Assembly (NCBI GenBank): GCA_003529705.1
Contig: DPVA01000074.1
Coordinates: 1,596-10,882, forward strand
Reading direction: 5' to 3'
DNA length: 9,287 nt
Source: Gammaproteobacteria bacterium
Lineage (GTDB): Bacteria > Pseudomonadota > Gammaproteobacteria > Arenicellales > UBA868
The first letter of the stretch is position 1, and every line of letters starts with the position of its first letter. Shown here piece by piece: positions 1 to 5,982 of this stretch. Position numbers and translations under genes: made by a program. A model generated the notes under the pieces. It worked only from the letters and a program-made list of their open reading frames with translations, did not search any database and was not told the origin of the DNA.

Positions 1-30
1 CGGGATTACTATTTCCGGGATTACGGTTTC
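1..30 (-). repeat. Two 15-base direct repeats encoding GNxNP units
   Basis: Bases 1-15 and 16-30 are near-identical (13 of 15 by eye). They share the block CGGGATTAC and differ at two bases after it. On the minus strand in the rne frame they read GNRNP then GNSNP. The array may continue past the left edge, so copy number is unknown. Confidence 0.6.
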
Positions 31-2074
31 CTATCTTGACATTCCCAGGTGAATTGCCTCGCTCGCCGGCTGTATTCGATGATCGGGGTACCGGATTTTG
101 GCGATTTCCCTGCCGTTGACCACTTGAGCGGCCTCTTCCGCCCCGGGAACGTCGCTGTGGTGTTTTACCGGAATCTCCCGGCGTCTCGGTACGGGTCTTG
201 GACTCCGTTCGATTATTCTGATTTCGATGCCGACTGGAGTCAGAACCCGGGCGACGTTTTTTTTGCGAACTATCCCGCCGCCGGTCATCACGTCGACCCT
301 GTGATTTTCGACGGGTATCGGAGCGGCCCCGCGGACGTTGGCCCTGTTTTCGGGTTTGGGTCTGTGGTTCCGCCGTGTCTGTGCCTCCGGTCAATCTTTT
401 CCAGATTCGGGCCCACAGTCCCTCCGTGGACTCAGTACTGACCGGAGCAGGTGGAGGGGGCGGGGGCGTATCGATCTGGTCGATATTCACTGCAGCCCGA
501 CTCTTTGTTCGACTTAAAGAGTACTCACCCTGATGGTCTGAATCCGAGACAATGTTGATTTTGTGGCTGGCCAGTATGTTCTCGTTGGCATCCAGATCTT
601 CACTTTTCAGTCGCTGGATATTGGATTGTGAGCCATGAAGTGCAGGGGAGGGGATCAAGACTATGCGCGTGCCTAAACGGGCTTCAATCTGATTCACTTC
701 GTGACGCTTCTCGTTGAGTAGAAAAGTAGCAATTTCTACCGGAAGTTCCGCGAATACTGCTTCTGTATTCTCCTTCAGCGCTTCCTCTTCGAGAATTCTT
801 AGGAAACTTAATGCGGACGACGTGACATGACGCACCTGGCCGGTACCATCACATAGACTACAGACCCGATAGTTGGATTCACTGATTGAGCTTCGCAACC
901 GCTGTCTCGACATCTCAAGAAGCCCAAAACGGGATATGTGCCCCATCTGGATCCGAGCCCTGTCACTTCGCAAAGCCTCCTCAAGGCGGTTTTCAACTGT
1001 TTTCTTGTTTTTAGCTGATGTCATGTCGATGAGATCAATTACGATCAGACCGCCAAGATCTCGGATTCGCATCTGTCGCGCCAACTCGTCGACGGCCTCC
1101 AAATTTGTCTGTAGGGCAGTTTCCTCGATGTCTGACCCCTTGGTCGCCCGGGCAGAGTTGACGTCCACCGAGATGAGTGCCTCAGTGTGGTCAATGACCA
1201 GCGCCCCTCCGGATGGAAGTTTTACGGACCGTGCGTACGCGTTTTCAATCTGATGCTCTATTTGGAATCGCGAAAACAGTGGAACCGCATCATCATATTG
1301 TTTGAGCTTAGCCGAGTTCTGCGGCATCACCTGGGCCATAAAGCGCGAAGCCCGATCAAACACCGTGGCCTCGTCAATCAGGATTTCCTGAATGTCACTC
1401 CGCAAGTGATCCCTGAGGGTTCGGACGATTAGGTTACTTTCTTGATAAACCAGAAACGGCGGCTCCTGGCCTTCTGCTGCTTCGGCGATCACAGTCCATA
1501 ATTGGAGGAGAAAGTCGAGATCCCACTGAAGCTCCTCAGGACTTTTACCGATGCCGGCGGTTCGGGCAATTAATGAGTGTTCAGCAGGGCATTCAAGCCC
1601 AGACATGGCATCCCGGAGATCGGCCCGTTCCTCGCCGTCGATGCGTCTGGAGATGCCACCCCCTTTGGGGTTATTGGGCATTAGAACCAGGTATCGTCCT
1701 GCGAGGCTAATAAACGTGGTGAGAGCAGCCCCCTTTGTGCCACGCTCATCTTTTTCGACCTGAACCAGGAGTTCCTGTCCTTCCTCAACCACATCCTTAA
1801 TACGTACCTGCGCCATCGGTGTTGAGGGCGAAAAGTTTCTAAAGAGGGAGCGGCTGATCTCCTTGAGGGGCAGGAAACCTTGGCGCTCGGCCCCGTAATC
1901 GACGAACGCCGCCTCAAGGCTCGCTTCTACGCGGGTTATCCGTCCCTGATAGATATTTCCTTTGCGCTGAGCATTACTCGAGGACTCAATATCAAGATCC
2001 AGTAGTTTTTGCCCATCGACGATGGCGACCCGCAACTCTTCGGCGTGGGTCGCGTTAAAAAGCATTCTTTTCAT
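1..2074 (-). CDS. rne: Ribonuclease E, 3' end cut by window edge
   Basis: Endoribonuclease that cuts single-stranded AU-rich RNA, matures rRNA and tRNA and scaffolds the RNA degradosome at the inner membrane. I read one open frame from ATG at 2074 to the window edge, 691 codons, with no stop or frameshift. It opens [20 protein letters not shown], very close to the E. coli enzyme. In order: S1/RNase H-like part with [19 protein letters not shown] near residues 55-73, the 5'-sensor region, the DNase I-like catalytic part with the metal-binding aspartates D304 ([12 protein letters not shown]) and D347 (LIVIDLIDM), and the zinc link C405-x-x-C408. After about residue 530 the sequence becomes low-complexity: six prolines at 537-542, a short amphipathic stretch [10 protein letters not shown] at 552-561, then Arg-rich and RGG-like sequence. 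The last ten visible residues are two GNxNP units. The amphipathic stretch and Arg-rich region match in position the membrane-targeting and RNA-binding segments of known RNase E; that assignment is inference. It is divergent from rluC, as in many gammaproteobacteria. Confidence 0.97.
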   Translation of the reverse strand, partial: MKRMLFNATHAEELRVAIVDGQKLLDLDIESSSNAQRKGNIYQGRITRVEASLEAAFVDYGAERQGFLPLKEISRSLFRNFSPSTPMAQVRIKDVVEEGQELLVQVEKDERGTKGAALTTFISLAGRYLVLMPNNPKGGGISRRIDGEERADLRDAMSGLECPAEHSLIARTAGIGKSPEELQWDLDFLLQLWTVIAEAAEGQEPPFLVYQESNLIVRTLRDHLRSDIQEILIDEATVFDRASRFMAQVMPQNSAKLKQYDDAVPLFSRFQIEHQIENAYARSVKLPSGGALVIDHTEALISVDVNSARATKGSDIEETALQTNLEAVDELARQMRIRDLGGLIVIDLIDMTSAKNKKTVENRLEEALRSDRARIQMGHISRFGLLEMSRQRLRSSISESNYRVCSLCDGTGQVRHVTSSALSFLRILEEEALKENTEAVFAELPVEIATFLLNEKRHEVNQIEARLGTRIVLIPSPALHGSQSNIQRLKSEDLDANENILASHKINIVSDSDHQGEYSLSRTKSRAAVNIDQIDTPPPPPPAPVSTESTEGLWARIWKRLTGGTDTAEPQTQTRKQGQRPRGRSDTRRKSQGRRDDRRRDSSQKKRRPGSDSSRHRNQNNRTESKTRTETPGDSGKTPQRRSRGGRGRSSGQRQGNRQNPVPRSSNTAGERGNSPGNVKIGNRNPGNSNP

Positions 2075-2271
2075 TATATTTTCCGTGTGAGCCAGATCCA
2101 TCACCGTAGGGGGTCCCTAGAGGACTTGGTCCACGTTGCACCCGGCTGATTATTCTTATAGCTCTTCGAGAGACGCAGTCGAGCCTTCGACACGGAATCA
2201 ACAAACGACAGGAGGGGGAGGGTAAGTGCTTTGGAGCTCCACCCTCTCATTGGGCCACCGTCAGCCCTACT

Positions 2272-2334
2272 GGCGATATCTGGGGTTTATTCATTCGCCT
2301 TGTCTCTAGAACATCTGGAGACGTTACTATCGCC
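2272..2334 (-). other. Stem-loop domain in the rne leader (closing stem plus inner hairpin)
   Basis: A perfect 7-bp closing stem, GGCGATA (2272-2278) with TATCGCC (2328-2334), encloses a second hairpin at 2302-2322. The inner hairpin pairs GTCTC with GAGAC, then has a single T/G mismatch, then AGA with TCT around a 3-base loop. Two nested stems in 63 bases are unlikely to be wholly chance. The nested layout resembles autoregulatory leader hairpins, but I did not match it to a known RNA family. Confidence 0.45.
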
Positions 2335-2337
2335 TTT

Positions 2338-2384
2338 GCCGCCAGGGCGCGCATTTTTTGCGCGGTGCACCCCGTCGCGGCGGT
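2338..2384 (-). other. Second nested stem-loop in the rne leader
   Basis: An outer stem GCCGCC (2338-2343) with GGCGGT (2379-2384) encloses a GC hairpin, CGCGCA (2348-2353) with TGCGCG (2359-2364). The hairpin loop is T5 on the plus strand and A5 in the rne transcript. No U-tract follows on either strand, so it is not a standard terminator. It sits only three bases from the previous domain. Confidence 0.4.
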
Positions 2385-2624
2385 CCGCATGCACTCATAC
2401 GGACAGTATCCTGTTCGTCTTGGCGTCCGGAGTACTCTCGGGCGCCCTCTCCGTGTCGGGACGCAAGTTCAGGGGGCAGTCTTAACGCGCGAGATGCGCT
2501 CCTTAACAACTTAAGGTAAGGTCTCTGGAACCGCCAGTTTGGGCGTCCCGTTGCGACTGTCCCGGCGCCGCGCACAGCGACGCGCGACCGTAATGGTCTG
2601 CAAATCTCCCGATAGGGCGGGCAC

Positions 2625-2653
2625 AGTCTAGCTAAAAAAACTTTTTTTTACAA
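2625..2653 (-). promoter_or_regulatory. Candidate sigma70-type promoter for rne
   Basis: On the minus strand a -35-like TTGTAA (2653-2648) and a -10-like TAGACT (2630-2625) are exactly 17 bases apart, each matching four of six consensus positions. The spacer is an A-tract/T-tract, which favours bent DNA. The start would lie near 2618, upstream of the stem-loops. The -35 box sits only 7 bases from the rluC start codon. This is a pattern match only. Confidence 0.35.
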
Positions 2654-2660
2654 ATATTTA

Positions 2661-3647
2661 TTGAGTCAATCTGATCTTTTGGACACACCAGATAAATCAA
2701 AGGTTCGCGTCCACCTAGTCGGCAACGCGGAAGCAGGCCAGCGGCTGGATAACTTCCTACTTCGGAAACTGAAAGGTGTTCCCAAGAGTCACGTGTATCG
2801 TATCGTCCGCGAGGGCCAGGTACGGGTAAATGGGGGGCGTTCACGCCCGGCCACGCGAATCTGTATCGGGGACCGTATTCGAATCCCGCCTCTTAGGGTC
2901 TCGAGCGCAAGAAATTCCCGCCGGGAAGTGCTGGATTCGCGTTTTCAGCCGAATTTTCTTTTTGAGGACCATGACTTGCTGATTATTGATAAGCCTCCGG
3001 GAATCGCCGTGCATGGAGGTACTGGCCAGTATGTGAGCGTGATTGAACAACTGCGTATGAGTAACTCAGGTTTTCTGGAATTGGTTCACCGCCTCGACAA
3101 GGAGACTTCCGGCATCCTAATGCTCGCCAAGAACATGGACACCCTCCGGCAGATGCATGATCGACTCCGCCGGGTTGATCCCCAGTCGGGGGTCAGGAAA
3201 TGCTACCAAACGCTAGTTGTGGGCCGGTGGCATGGCGGGTCTCGGTCGCTTTGTCAGCGTCTCGAGATAGTGCGTGGATACGGGGGTGAGAAACGGTCCA
3301 GGGTTGGCTCAGAAGGTCGTGAGGCCAAAAGCGTCTTTTCGCCATTGGAGCTCTTGGACGACTATTCTCTAATGCGTGTTGAGTTGATGACAGGGCGACT
3401 TCATCAGATTAGGGCGCATGCCCACGCGGCCGGAATGCCTGTGGCCGGGGATCGGATCTATGGAACACGGGATCAAAACCGCTGCCTACGGAAGTTTGGG
3501 CTCCGTCGCCAGTTTCTGCATGCCTCACAGACTACCTTTTATCATCCCCGCACCGGTAAGCCGGTAGATGTTCAGTCACCCCTACCTGATGACTTAATGT
3601 CAGTGCTTCTCAATTTGCGATCCCAAACCGGAAATGAGTCGAACTGA
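2661..3647 (+). CDS. rluC: 23S rRNA pseudouridine synthase RluC
   Basis: Converts specific uridines of 23S rRNA to pseudouridine; E. coli RluC acts at 955, 2504 and 2580. The 328-residue product has an N-terminal S4 RNA-binding domain (AGQRLDNFLLRKLKGVPKSH near residues 25-44, then VREGQVRVNG). The RluA-type catalytic domain follows, with HRLDKETSG holding catalytic Asp146 and the later TGRLHQIRAHA and FLHA motifs. Length and motif order fit RluC rather than RluA or RluD, and the divergent position next to rne supports this. The start is TTG in an A/T-rich stretch with no Shine-Dalgarno sequence. No in-frame ATG lies between the upstream stop at 2613 and the S4 domain, so TTG 2661 is the best choice; a second TTG at 2679 is possible. 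It overlaps the next gene by 14 bases, which implies co-transcription and translational coupling. Confidence 0.95.
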   Translation: MSQSDLLDTPDKSKVRVHLVGNAEAGQRLDNFLLRKLKGVPKSHVYRIVREGQVRVNGGRSRPATRICIGDRIRIPPLRVSSARNSRREVLDSRFQPNFLFEDHDLLIIDKPPGIAVHGGTGQYVSVIEQLRMSNSGFLELVHRLDKETSGILMLAKNMDTLRQMHDRLRRVDPQSGVRKCYQTLVVGRWHGGSRSLCQRLEIVRGYGGEKRSRVGSEGREAKSVFSPLELLDDYSLMRVELMTGRLHQIRAHAHAAGMPVAGDRIYGTRDQNRCLRKFGLRRQFLHASQTTFYHPRTGKPVDVQSPLPDDLMSVLLNLRSQTGNESN

Positions 3648-4032
3648 AAAAAGAGCAAGAGGTTATCTATGTGCCTCGGATTCTCTCGAGACAGGCGGCC
3701 TTGGCTTTCGTTTCGAAGTGCATAGCGACGGGGAAGTTGTGTCCGCTTTCGCCGTCCGTCATTCGTGTGGCGTGTCAGCCTTCATTAATCGCTGCGGACA
3801 CCGGGACCTAGAGCTAGATTGGTCACCGGGTGAGTTTTTCGATCTGGAATCGAGGTGGTTAATCTGTGCCACCCACGGGGCCCTCTATGATCCCAAGACA
3901 GGGGTCTGCCGCGGTGGGCCCTGTAATGGAACACCGCTAACGGCAATCGGAGTCATCGAGGAATCTGGCGGGATTTATCTTGTCGATCCACGCTACCATG
4001 TCCGATCAGACAATCCTGAAACAACCACATGA
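3634..4032 (+). CDS. Small Rieske [2Fe-2S] ferredoxin-like protein
   Basis: A soluble 132-residue single-domain protein that should bind a Rieske [2Fe-2S] cluster and carry electrons or sense redox state; its partner is unknown. The cluster ligands are visible: C54-G-H56 in box 1 and C78-A-T-H81 in box 2. The second box continues as HGALYDPKTGV and then GGPCNGTPL, the usual Rieske end. The loop between boxes is 21 residues, slightly long. There is no signal peptide, membrane segment or oxygenase catalytic domain, so it is not a cytochrome bc1 Rieske subunit or a dioxygenase alpha subunit. It starts inside the end of rluC and ends 13 bases before the likely sppA start, so it belongs to that transcription unit. 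I recall similar Rieske genes between rluC and sppA in some other gammaproteobacteria; I could not check this. Domain call is firm, biological role unknown. Confidence 0.9.
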   Translation: MSRTEKRARGYLCASDSLETGGLGFRFEVHSDGEVVSAFAVRHSCGVSAFINRCGHRDLELDWSPGEFFDLESRWLICATHGALYDPKTGVCRGGPCNGTPLTAIGVIEESGGIYLVDPRYHVRSDNPETTT

Positions 4033-4045
4033 CCTGGTTAACCCT

Positions 4046-5014
4046 ATGACTCAAGATTCTCCACCATTGCAAACTACCTCAACCCCGAAATCCCCGGCGC
4101 CTGAGCGGACGGACCTTGAGCGACTGGTGGAGGCGCTGGTACTGGAATATCGTAAGGACCGCGGCCGTCGGCGTCGGTTCCGATTATGGGGTCTGTTATT
4201 CGTTTTGGGCATTTGCGGGGCTACCCTGGGCTGGATCGGACTCTCCCCAACGGACCATCCAGCGCGCTTTACCGCGGTCGTCGAGGTTTCAGGACTCATC
4301 GGTCTAGACCATGGCAATATGGCCCAGGATCTCGAATCACGTTTTCTCGATGCCTTTAACGCAGATGGGACCAAGGGTGTTGTTGCGCTCATCAATAGTC
4401 CTGGCGGAAGCCCCGTCCAGTCAGGGCAGCTTTATCGGGCGCTCCGTGAACTAAAACGAGAGTATCCCGAGACGCCGCTACTCGCCGTTATTTCGGACAT
4501 TGGGGCATCCGGGGCCTACTACATCGCTGCCGCTGCTGATGAAATCTATGTAGATCCCGCCAGTATTGTTGGATCGATTGGGGTGGTGTCTAGTGGTTTT
4601 GGTTTCGTCGACACACTCGACAAACTTGGGATAGAACGCCGGTTGATCACGGCCGGAGATCATAAGGCCATGCTTGATCCTTTTTCTCCTGCAGACCCGG
4701 TAGATCAGAGGATAATTCAGGGAATCATTGACGACATTCATGCCCAGTTCATCGCTGCGGTCGAGGAGGGGCGAGGCGCCCGCCTCCAGGCAGACGCCGA
4801 CCTATTCTCTGGACGGGTTTGGAGTGGCCGAGAGGCGGTTAGGTTGGGATTAGCCGACGGAACAGCCTCACTGACGGAGGTGGCGCGCCAAATTCTCGAT
4901 GCGCCGACAATTGTTGATTTCTCTATTCAACCAGACTGGCGTTCTGTCGTGCTGGAACAGCTCGGGGCCAGCATCGTTGGGGCGATGGGCCTTGCGGACA
5001 CTACGGTTCGCTGA
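4046..5014 (+). CDS. sppA: SppA/SohB-type S49 signal peptide peptidase, membrane-anchored
   Basis: Serine protease of family S49 that degrades leftover signal peptides or small membrane proteins, acting on the periplasmic side. From ATG 4046 it has 322 residues: a charged cytoplasmic tail, one membrane segment at about 46-66 (LWGLLFVLGICGATLGWIGL), then the protease domain. Visible motifs are NSPGGSPVQSG, SDIGASGAYYIAAAADEIY with nucleophile Ser155, VGSIGVV, and GDHKAMLDPF with the catalytic base Lys207. This is the short, single-domain form that in pseudomonads also lies between rluC and maf, not the double-domain E. coli SppA. Earlier in-frame starts exist at TTG 3980 and ATG 3998, both overlapping the Rieske gene; none has a clear ribosome site. 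I chose 4046 because its tail length before the membrane helix fits the pseudomonad proteins as I recall them. Its stop codon directly abuts the yceF stop on the other strand. Confidence 0.92.
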   Translation: MTQDSPPLQTTSTPKSPAPERTDLERLVEALVLEYRKDRGRRRRFRLWGLLFVLGICGATLGWIGLSPTDHPARFTAVVEVSGLIGLDHGNMAQDLESRFLDAFNADGTKGVVALINSPGGSPVQSGQLYRALRELKREYPETPLLAVISDIGASGAYYIAAAADEIYVDPASIVGSIGVVSSGFGFVDTLDKLGIERRLITAGDHKAMLDPFSPADPVDQRIIQGIIDDIHAQFIAAVEEGRGARLQADADLFSGRVWSGREAVRLGLADGTASLTEVARQILDAPTIVDFSIQPDWRSVVLEQLGASIVGAMGLADTTVR

Positions 5015-5620
5015 TTAACTGCGCGCGAGCACATCAAGTCCTTCACGATTTAGCATTTCGACGAGGGAAATCAATGGTAAACCGATTAGCGCGCTCGGAT
5101 CGGGACCACTTAGTTCCCGAAGCAATGCAATTCCTAGGCTCTCAGCTCGCAGACTTCCACAACACCCAAACGGCGCGTCGAGCTCCAAATACTGCTCGAC
5201 CTGATCACGAGTAAGGTCCCGGTACTTTACAGAATAGGAAATCACATCCTGCTGTGTCCTGCCGGATGCAGCGTTGACCAGAGTCAATCCCGTATACAAA
5301 TGCATTTCCTTTCCGGAGGATTTGGTAAGCTGGCGTATTGCGTCCTCCCGATCAACAGGCTTGCCGAGGATCTCTGTTCCTACTAGCGCGACTTGATCCG
5401 ACCCGATAACCAACCCTTTCTTGATAGTCGCTGCAACAGAGTCTGCTTTATCTTTGGATAAACGTAATGCTAACTCCCGTGCATCCTCCCCGGAAAGCGC
5501 GGTCTCGTCCACGCCTGGGGGGATCACTTCAAATTCAAGCCCAAGTCGTGCAAGAAGTTCCCTGCGAAACGGTGACGTAGAGGCGAGAATCAGGGGAGGA
5601 TCAGGCTTGAATTTTGACAT
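5015..5620 (-). CDS. yceF: Maf-family nucleotide pyrophosphatase, YceF type (7-methyl-GTP)
   Basis: House-cleaning enzyme that hydrolyses modified nucleoside triphosphates to monophosphates; YceF of E. coli prefers 7-methyl-GTP. From ATG 5620 it has 201 residues, normal for the family. It shows the N-terminal ILASTSPFRRELLARLGL motif, PPGVDET, the GSDQV motif at 73-77 with the expected catalytic Asp75, LGKP, YTGL, and the C-terminal SLGIALL and ALIGLPLISLVEML blocks. GSDQV rather than the GADT motif typical of the dTTP-type Maf (YhdE) is what points to YceF; substrate remains inferred. A TTG one codon upstream of the ATG is less likely to be the start. It is divergent from rpmF, as in E. coli, and convergent with sppA with zero bases between stop codons. 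Confidence 0.93.
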   Translation of the reverse strand: MSKFKPDPPLILASTSPFRRELLARLGLEFEVIPPGVDETALSGEDARELALRLSKDKADSVAATIKKGLVIGSDQVALVGTEILGKPVDREDAIRQLTKSSGKEMHLYTGLTLVNAASGRTQQDVISYSVKYRDLTRDQVEQYLELDAPFGCCGSLRAESLGIALLRELSGPDPSALIGLPLISLVEMLNREGLDVLARS

Positions 5621-5657
5621 CAAATCACCAAAACCACTAAAATTGAGGGCTGCGATT

Positions 5658-5672
5658 GAAGCCTTCGGCTTC
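5658..5672. other. Hairpin in the yceF-rpmF spacer
   Basis: GAAGCC (5658-5663) and GGCTTC (5667-5672) form a perfect 6-bp stem with a 3-base TTC loop. It lies 38 bases upstream of the yceF start. No T-run follows on either strand, so it does not read as an intrinsic terminator. Confidence 0.45.
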
Positions 5673-5683
5673 TACCCATTCCT

Positions 5684-5736
5684 TTCACGAATCAAGGCGC
5701 CCGGCTATTTTAGGCCGGGTTACCAAATTTTTGGAA
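5684..5736. promoter_or_regulatory. Palindrome with back-to-back promoter-like boxes (yceF / rpmF)
   Basis: CCCGGC (5700-5705) and GCCGGG (5714-5719) form a perfect GC palindrome around an 8-base AT-rich centre. The centre reads as a -10-like TATTTT on the plus strand (5706-5711) and TAAAAT on the minus strand (5712-5707). A -35-like TTCACG lies at 5684-5689 for rpmF (16-base spacer), and TTCCAA on the minus strand (5736-5731) for yceF (18-base spacer). The boxes are weak matches, so a bidirectional promoter or operator is a hypothesis. The palindrome itself is certain. Confidence 0.3.
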
Positions 5737-5751
5737 CTCACGAGCACGAAC

Positions 5752-5937
5752 ATGGCCGTACAACAAAACAGAAAAACTCCCTCGAAGCGTGGAATGCGGC
5801 GCTCCCATGACGGTCTGGAGAAAACTGCCTTATCCACTGACTCCGTCACGGGCGAACTCCACCGCCGGCACCACGTTACGGCGGACGGCTACTACCGCGG
5901 ACGCAAGGTCATTCAGGATCGAGAGTCAGAAACCTAG
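5752..5937 (+). CDS. rpmF: Large ribosomal subunit protein bL32
   Basis: Structural protein of the 50S subunit. The 61-residue product starts [20 protein letters not shown] and holds [16 protein letters not shown] near residues 39-54, almost identical to E. coli L32 (57 residues) with a few extra C-terminal residues. There is no cysteine, so this is the zinc-free form. The ATG at 5752 is fixed by the conserved N-terminus, although the same frame is open further upstream. The yceD gene that precedes rpmF in E. coli and pseudomonads is missing: only 131 bases separate rpmF from the divergent yceF. It is followed after 45 bases by plsX, probably on the same mRNA. Confidence 0.97.
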   Translation: MAVQQNRKTPSKRGMRRSHDGLEKTALSTDSVTGELHRRHHVTADGYYRGRKVIQDRESET

Positions 5938-5953
5938 CGGTTTGTGACTGACG

Positions 5954-5975
5954 GCCTCTGCTGAGGCTTCTGCCT
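5954..5975 (+). other. Two overlapping hairpins between rpmF and plsX
   Basis: GCCTC (5954-5958) pairs with GAGGC (5963-5967) around TGCT. AGGC (5964-5967) can instead pair with GCCT (5972-5975) around TTCT. The two are mutually exclusive and sit 7 bases ahead of the plsX GTG. The GAGG they share is the only Shine-Dalgarno-like sequence, and it is far (about 16 bases) from the start. Confidence 0.35.
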
Positions 5976-5982
5976 AGACAGC

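Larger units (their letters stand above)
2075..2618 (-). promoter_or_regulatory. Candidate long structured rne 5' leader
   Basis: The 586 bases between rne and rluC hold no recognisable gene but many inverted repeats, given here in window coordinates. CTCT 2162-2165 pairs with AGAG 2169-2172. GTCGA 2178-2182 pairs with TCGAC 2187-2191. GGCGATA 2272-2278 pairs with TATCGCC 2328-2334. GCCGCC 2338-2343 pairs with GGCGGT 2379-2384, with one G-U pair on the plus-strand reading. CTTG+CGTCC 2419-2428 pairs with GGACG+CAAG 2459-2467, with one bulged G. CCTTAA 2501-2506 pairs with TTAAGG 2511-2516. E. coli rne has a long leader (about 360 nt) with hairpins through which RNase E controls its own mRNA. 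This spacer would suit the same role, with a leader of roughly 540 nt if the promoter at 2625-2653 is real. Function and strand are inference. The rne start itself has only a short GGA-type ribosome site. Confidence 0.45.

Noticed and set aside
31..291. Open frame on the minus strand in another frame of rne
   Set aside because: It runs inside rne in a shifted frame. The rne frame itself is open to the edge and gives family-like sequence.
49..441. Open frame on the plus strand opposite the rne tail
   Set aside because: It is antisense to the Arg/Pro/Gly-coding end of rne, where GC-rich codons leave other frames open. The product has no recognisable motif.
2231..2575. Short open frames on both strands in the rne-rluC spacer (2231-2485 plus, 2327-2575 minus)
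   Set aside because: No ribosome sites and no familiar motifs, and both run through the stem-loop region. Open length is easily explained by GC-rich sequence.
2634..2649. A7-C-T8 run as an intrinsic terminator
   Set aside because: The stem would be pure A/T with a one-base loop, and no gene ends just before it on either strand. It fits a promoter spacer or bent DNA better.
2075..2660. Possible housekeeping RNA gene (RNase P RNA, tmRNA, SRP RNA or 6S) in the spacer
   Set aside because: I looked for the conserved RNase P GAGGAAAGUCC block, a tmRNA tag and CCA end, and SRP core sequence, and found none on either strand.
4051..4395. Open frame opposite the sppA N-terminus
   Set aside because: The product is Ser/Arg-rich and low in complexity, as expected for the reverse strand of a Pro/Arg/Gly-coding stretch. 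The sppA frame carries the protease motifs.
5658..5719. Hairpins at 5658-5672 and 5700-5719 as intrinsic terminators
   Set aside because: They lie between two divergent gene starts, where no transcript should end, and neither is followed by a T-run.
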